This document shows positions 5,082-7,874 of a stretch of DNA of 7,874 nucleotides, in pieces. The DNA comes from Phycisphaerae bacterium (GTDB taxonomy: Bacteria > Planctomycetota > Phycisphaerae > Sedimentisphaerales > Anaerobacaceae), in contig JAUWBX010000066.1 in the NCBI GenBank assembly GCA_030609625.1, forward strand, positions 1 to 7,874. The letters run 5' to 3'. How positions within the stretch are numbered: the first letter of the stretch is position 1; each line of letters begins with the position of its first letter. Made by a program: the position numbers and the translations under genes. Under the pieces are notes generated by a model, which was not told the DNA's origin, made no database searches, and was given only the letters and a program-made list of their open reading frames with translations.

Positions 5082-5639
5082 ATGATGTTGCGGGCAGCGG
5101 GCGGCGAGAAGAACTGGGCTAAGATGAAGGACTCTTTTGGAAATCACTATGAGCGGGCCTTCCAGAATTGGTTGATTGACAATCGAATTCAATACATTGT
5201 AATAGATGAGCACAAGCGGGCGGCCTTTGCGCGCTGCAAGGTCAAGAGCTTTGATTTTTTAGTATATCCGGCCAATAGACAAGTAATAATTGCTGAGGTA
5301 AAGGGCAGGAAGTTCAAGGGTGCCAGCTTAGCAAAATTAGCAGGTTTTGAATGCTGGGTTACGGCCGAGGACGTCGATGGCCTGGTAAAGTGGCAGCAGG
5401 TTTTCGGCCAGCGTTATCAAGCCGTGTTCGTATTTGTCTATAAGATAGAGAATATCGACGTTGATTTTGACGGCAGGGACGTCTTCGATTTTGGCGCAGA
5501 CAGGTATGTGTTTTTCACTATAAAATTAGACGACTATCGTTCGTTTATGAAACGCCGCAGTCCGAAATGGCAGACTGTAACGTTACCCGCTGACAAGTTT
5601 CGACAGTATGCCGTTCAAATCAGTGAGCTTCTGTTTTGA
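5082..5639 (+). CDS. HYExAFE-type protein with PD-(D/E)XK nuclease-like core
   Basis: This 185-residue cytoplasmic protein has no signal peptide or membrane segment. NHYERAFQNWL (21-31) matches the signature of the HYExAFE family, small proteins common in planctomycetes and of unknown function. SFDFLV (56-61, Asp58) followed by IAEVKGRK (70-77, Glu72 and Lys74) has the D...ExK spacing of PD-(D/E)XK nucleases, and Glu24 could be the additional acidic residue of that fold, so a metal-dependent nuclease or a nuclease-derived nucleic-acid-binding role is plausible. The function is inferred only from these motifs. The start is uncertain: neither ATG 5082 nor ATG 5124 (giving MKDSFGNHYE) has a clear ribosome-binding site, and 5124 would better fit a family that begins close to the HYE motif. 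It lies 32 bp after the esterase gene. Confidence 0.75.
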   Translation: MMLRAAGGEKNWAKMKDSFGNHYERAFQNWLIDNRIQYIVIDEHKRAAFARCKVKSFDFLVYPANRQVIIAEVKGRKFKGASLAKLAGFECWVTAEDVDGLVKWQQVFGQRYQAVFVFVYKIENIDVDFDGRDVFDFGADRYVFFTIKLDDYRSFMKRRSPKWQTVTLPADKFRQYAVQISELLF

Positions 5640-5739
5640 TGATTATAGGATGGACGACGGAAGGCTTTGCTGATAAAATCTCTTGTCCCAAGAAGTAAAA
5701 TAAATGAATTAGCAGTGAAATTTTTGGAGGTAAACAAGT

Positions 5740-6144
5740 ATGCTCAGGAATGTTTTGTATCTGGCAGTGGGAGCGGTTGTTTTGGCCGGCTGTGTAAATG
5801 TCCAAACGACCGAATATATCACCGAGGACAAACCGGCCCAAGTCCTGCGCCATGTTGTGCTGTTCAAGTTTAAGGACGACACTTCCAGCCAACAGGTGAG
5901 GGAGATTGTGAACGCTTTCCGTGCGCTGCCGGACAGAGTCGATGCGATATGCGATTTCGAGTGGGGCACCGATGTAAGTGTAGAGAATCTCCAGCAGGGC
6001 TTTACTCACTGTTTTTTGGTGACATTTCGCAGCGAAGCTGATAGAGCGAAGTATCTGCCGCATCCGGCCCACAAAGAATTCGGCACAATGTTAGGTCCAC
6101 ACTTAGACAAAGTCCTTGTGGTTGACTACTGGACGAAAAGGTAA
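5740..6144 (+). CDS. Dabb-domain (stress-responsive alpha/beta barrel) lipoprotein
   Basis: A 134-residue protein with a strong start: GGAGG nine bases before the ATG. Residues 1-17 are a lipoprotein signal ending in the lipobox LAGC (Cys18), with Val at +2, which in proteobacterial rules favours the outer membrane. Residues 37-131 form a Dabb domain: RHVVLFKFKDD, the central FEWGTDVSVENLQQGFTHCFLVTF and the final HLDKVLVVDYW. Known Dabb proteins are small dimeric ferredoxin-like barrels, some catalysing aldol or cyclisation chemistry and many without assigned activity. An envelope-anchored Dabb protein is less usual, and its role here is unknown. The 100-bp gap before it holds no clear terminator, and rsmD begins 19 bp after its stop. 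Confidence 0.85.
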   Translation: MLRNVLYLAVGAVVLAGCVNVQTTEYITEDKPAQVLRHVVLFKFKDDTSSQQVREIVNAFRALPDRVDAICDFEWGTDVSVENLQQGFTHCFLVTFRSEADRAKYLPHPAHKEFGTMLGPHLDKVLVVDYWTKR

Positions 6145-6163
6145 GAGTTGTACCAGTCCCGAA

Positions 6164-6742
6164 ATGCGAATCATAGCAGGCTCAAAACGAGGGATGAAAT
6201 TACTTAGCCCTAAGACACAAGTGTCTCGGCCGATTACCGACAGAGTTAAGGAATCGCTTTTCAGCGTCCTATACAAATACGATTTGCCGAGCGGCGCAGT
6301 AGTAGCCGATTTATTTTGCGGTGTCGGCTCCCTGGGTCTTGAAGCCTTGAGCAGGGGGGCTGGGTTTGTTACTTTCGTTGAACAGGACCCGGAGATTATT
6401 TCGGTTCTAAAAAAAAACATAGAAAAAGCCGACTTTGTTAAAGAATCGAAAGTTATAAGGACAAACGCCTTCAAAATTGGGGTGTCGCTTAATCCGGACC
6501 GGCAAAAGTATGACCTTGTTTTTGTTGACCCGCCCTATGCCGCTACAATGGATGTTCAGGATGGTTCAGCTTTGAGCGGTTTGCTGGATTTGTTGGGTGC
6601 TCAGGTGGCTGGTGACGGAATTGTCATTGTCAGGACAACCCAAAAGGTATCTTTGTTGGACCGGTACGGACAATTTCGAGTAGTAGAGCGACGCCGGTGG
6701 GGAACTATGGCGGTAACCATATTACAGAAGATGAACGAATGA
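6164..6742 (+). CDS. rsmD: 16S rRNA (guanine(966)-N2)-methyltransferase RsmD
   Basis: The 192-residue enzyme transfers a methyl group from S-adenosylmethionine to the exocyclic amine of G966 of 16S rRNA during small-subunit assembly. It begins with the family's MRIIAGSKRG; the reading frame extends 16 codons upstream but that part overlaps the previous gene and is not conserved. RPITDRVKESLFSVL (22-36) is the RsmD-specific segment, ADLFCGVGSLG (48-58) is the SAM-binding motif I, EQDP (73-76) contains the ribose-contacting acid, and DPPY (122-125) is the catalytic motif IV of N-methyltransferases. Its length is normal. Its TGA overlaps the ATG of the next gene (ATGA, 6739-6742), so the two RNA-processing genes are probably translationally coupled. 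The ribosome-binding site is weak, consistent with dependence on upstream translation. Confidence 0.93.
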   Translation: MRIIAGSKRGMKLLSPKTQVSRPITDRVKESLFSVLYKYDLPSGAVVADLFCGVGSLGLEALSRGAGFVTFVEQDPEIISVLKKNIEKADFVKESKVIRTNAFKIGVSLNPDRQKYDLVFVDPPYAATMDVQDGSALSGLLDLLGAQVAGDGIVIVRTTQKVSLLDRYGQFRVVERRRWGTMAVTILQKMNE

Positions 6743-7874
6743 CAAATAAACAGGCAGCTATAAAAGTAATTAAGCGATTGAAGCGAAACGGCTTTGAGGC
6801 GTTGTTGGCCGGAGGATGTGTGCGCGATATGTTGTTGGGTCAACGCGCCAAAGACTATGATGTTGCTACCGATGCACAGCCCAAAGACGTAATAGGACTG
6901 TTCAGACGCACGTTGAAGGTCGGAGCAAAATTCGGTGTAATCATTGTTTTGGTCGAAAACCGACAGGTAGAAGTTGCCACGTTCAGAACCGAGACCGACT
7001 ACGCTGACGGCAGACACCCCGGCGCAGTTAAGTTTGCCAATGCTGCTGAAGATGCCAGCCGAAGAGACTTTACTATAAACGGGATGTTTTACGACCCTTT
7101 GCAAAAAGAGGTAATCGATTATGTCGATGGCCAGGCTGACCTTAGAGCAAAGATAGTGCGAACTATCGGCAGGCCCGCCGAGCGCTTCGGCGAAGATTAT
7201 CTGCGAATGCTGCGGGCGGTGCGGTTTTCGACTCAATTAGGCTTTGCGATTGAGCCGTTGACATGGTCGGCGATTTGCAGCAACGCAAAAAATATAACGA
7301 AAATAAGCGGCGAACGCATATCAATCGAATTGGAGGGCATACTCGCTAATCCTAATCGTGCTGCGGGGGCGTCGATGCTGTTCGATAGCGGATTGGCTGA
7401 AGCGGTCTTTCCCAGGTTGTCTTGCAAACAAAGAAAAACGGCAGTTGAGGTATTAGGTCAATTGCGAAAGAAAGTTGATTTTGCATTGGCATTGGCCTGT
7501 TTTTTAGCCGGCTGCCAGACGGAATTTGCAATTGAGAAGTGTCGAGTTCTGAAACTAAGCAGAAGTCAAAACAAACATATAAAATTCTTATTGGCCAACA
7601 GAGGCAAACTGCTCGATGAGCGGATGTCCTTAGCCGGTTTGAAGAAGATTCTTGCCGAGCCGTATTTCCAGGACCTGTACGAGTTCCAGAGAGCGATTGA
7701 GAAGGCCAAACAGAGCCCCGACCGTGAGGGAGTGGTCGCCTTAAGTAAGCTGCGCAAAAGGATAAAGGCATTAGGGGACGTTGAGTTACGGCCGAAGCCG
7801 CTGCTCAACGGCCACGATTTAATTCGATTAGGTGCCGTGCCGGGACCCGGCTTCGGGCAGTTGAAAGAAGAGCT
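6739..7874 (+). CDS. CCA tRNA nucleotidyltransferase / poly(A) polymerase family protein (truncated by window edge)
   Basis: The first 378 residues are present; the frame is open to the window end. AGGCVRD (24-30) and DYDVAT (39-44) carry the nucleotide-binding GG and the two metal-binding aspartates (Asp39, Asp41), and EVATFR (78-83) gives the third carboxylate. RRDFTING (108-115) and GEDYLRMLRAVRF (about residues 153-165) are the class II nucleotidyltransferase family signatures. The last visible residues (GAVPGPGFGQLKEE) match the usual C-terminal motif, so only a short tail is missing. The family either builds or repairs the CCA end of tRNA or adds poly(A), and the two cannot be separated by these motifs alone. 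CCA addition is the more likely role beside hisS and rsmD. The start is fixed by the ATGA overlap with rsmD. Confidence 0.92.
   Translation, partial: MTNKQAAIKVIKRLKRNGFEALLAGGCVRDMLLGQRAKDYDVATDAQPKDVIGLFRRTLKVGAKFGVIIVLVENRQVEVATFRTETDYADGRHPGAVKFANAAEDASRRDFTINGMFYDPLQKEVIDYVDGQADLRAKIVRTIGRPAERFGEDYLRMLRAVRFSTQLGFAIEPLTWSAICSNAKNITKISGERISIELEGILANPNRAAGASMLFDSGLAEAVFPRLSCKQRKTAVEVLGQLRKKVDFALALACFLAGCQTEFAIEKCRVLKLSRSQNKHIKFLLANRGKLLDERMSLAGLKKILAEPYFQDLYEFQRAIEKAKQSPDREGVVALSKLRKRIKALGDVELRPKPLLNGHDLIRLGAVPGPGFGQLKEE

Noticed and set aside
6601..7236. A 211-codon open frame on the minus strand
   Set aside because: It lies opposite the well-supported rsmD and CCA-enzyme family genes, has no recognisable domain, and its composition looks like an antisense shadow.

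Overview
The window looks like a piece of chromosome from a Planctomycetota bacterium, most likely of the Phycisphaerae (Sedimentisphaerales-like). This is an inference. It rests on a pseudopilin-like protein with a GFTLIE signal and a C-terminal H-X9-D motif, a small HYExAFE-type protein of the kind common in planctomycetes, and a neighbouring secreted glycoside hydrolase. No rRNA, tRNA, CRISPR array or transposase gene was seen.

Layout: (1) 1-1579, minus strand: a pseudopilin-like gene (611-1579) followed by the first 165 residues of a secreted GH16-type polysaccharidase (1-497, running off the left edge). (2) 1580-2141: a divergent intergenic region with candidate promoters facing both ways and, between them, a nested set of palindromic repeats (1741-2002). 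(3) 2142-7874, plus strand: seven closely spaced genes, namely a YkgJ-type CxxCxxCC protein, hisS, a secreted CE1-type esterase, a HYExAFE-type PD-(D/E)XK-like protein, a Dabb-domain lipoprotein, rsmD and a CCA-adding-enzyme family gene (running off the right edge). Two junctions are ATGA overlaps, so this is probably one operon mixing RNA-maturation and aminoacylation genes with envelope and unknown genes.

The most interesting signal is a family of short palindromic elements ending in CCCCGTTAG / CTAACGGGG. One 146-bp copy (1412-1557) lies inside the prepilin signal of the pseudopilin gene, flanked by a 4-bp duplication (TTTA on the coding strand). The insertion totals 150 bp, exactly 50 codons, with no stop. 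Its right end recreates a Gly-Phe-Thr-Leu-Ile-Glu cleavage site, and removing it restores a short leader, MRKRNAFTLIELL. A second, 38-bp copy (1870-1907) lies in the intergenic mosaic, flanked by CTCA on both sides, and removing it restores a hairpin. A third, one-ended copy (551-559) follows a decayed duplicate of the pseudopilin ribosome-binding site and leader, at the equivalent position. Together these suggest a small, non-autonomous, protein-coding-compatible mobile repeat associated with pseudopilin leaders.
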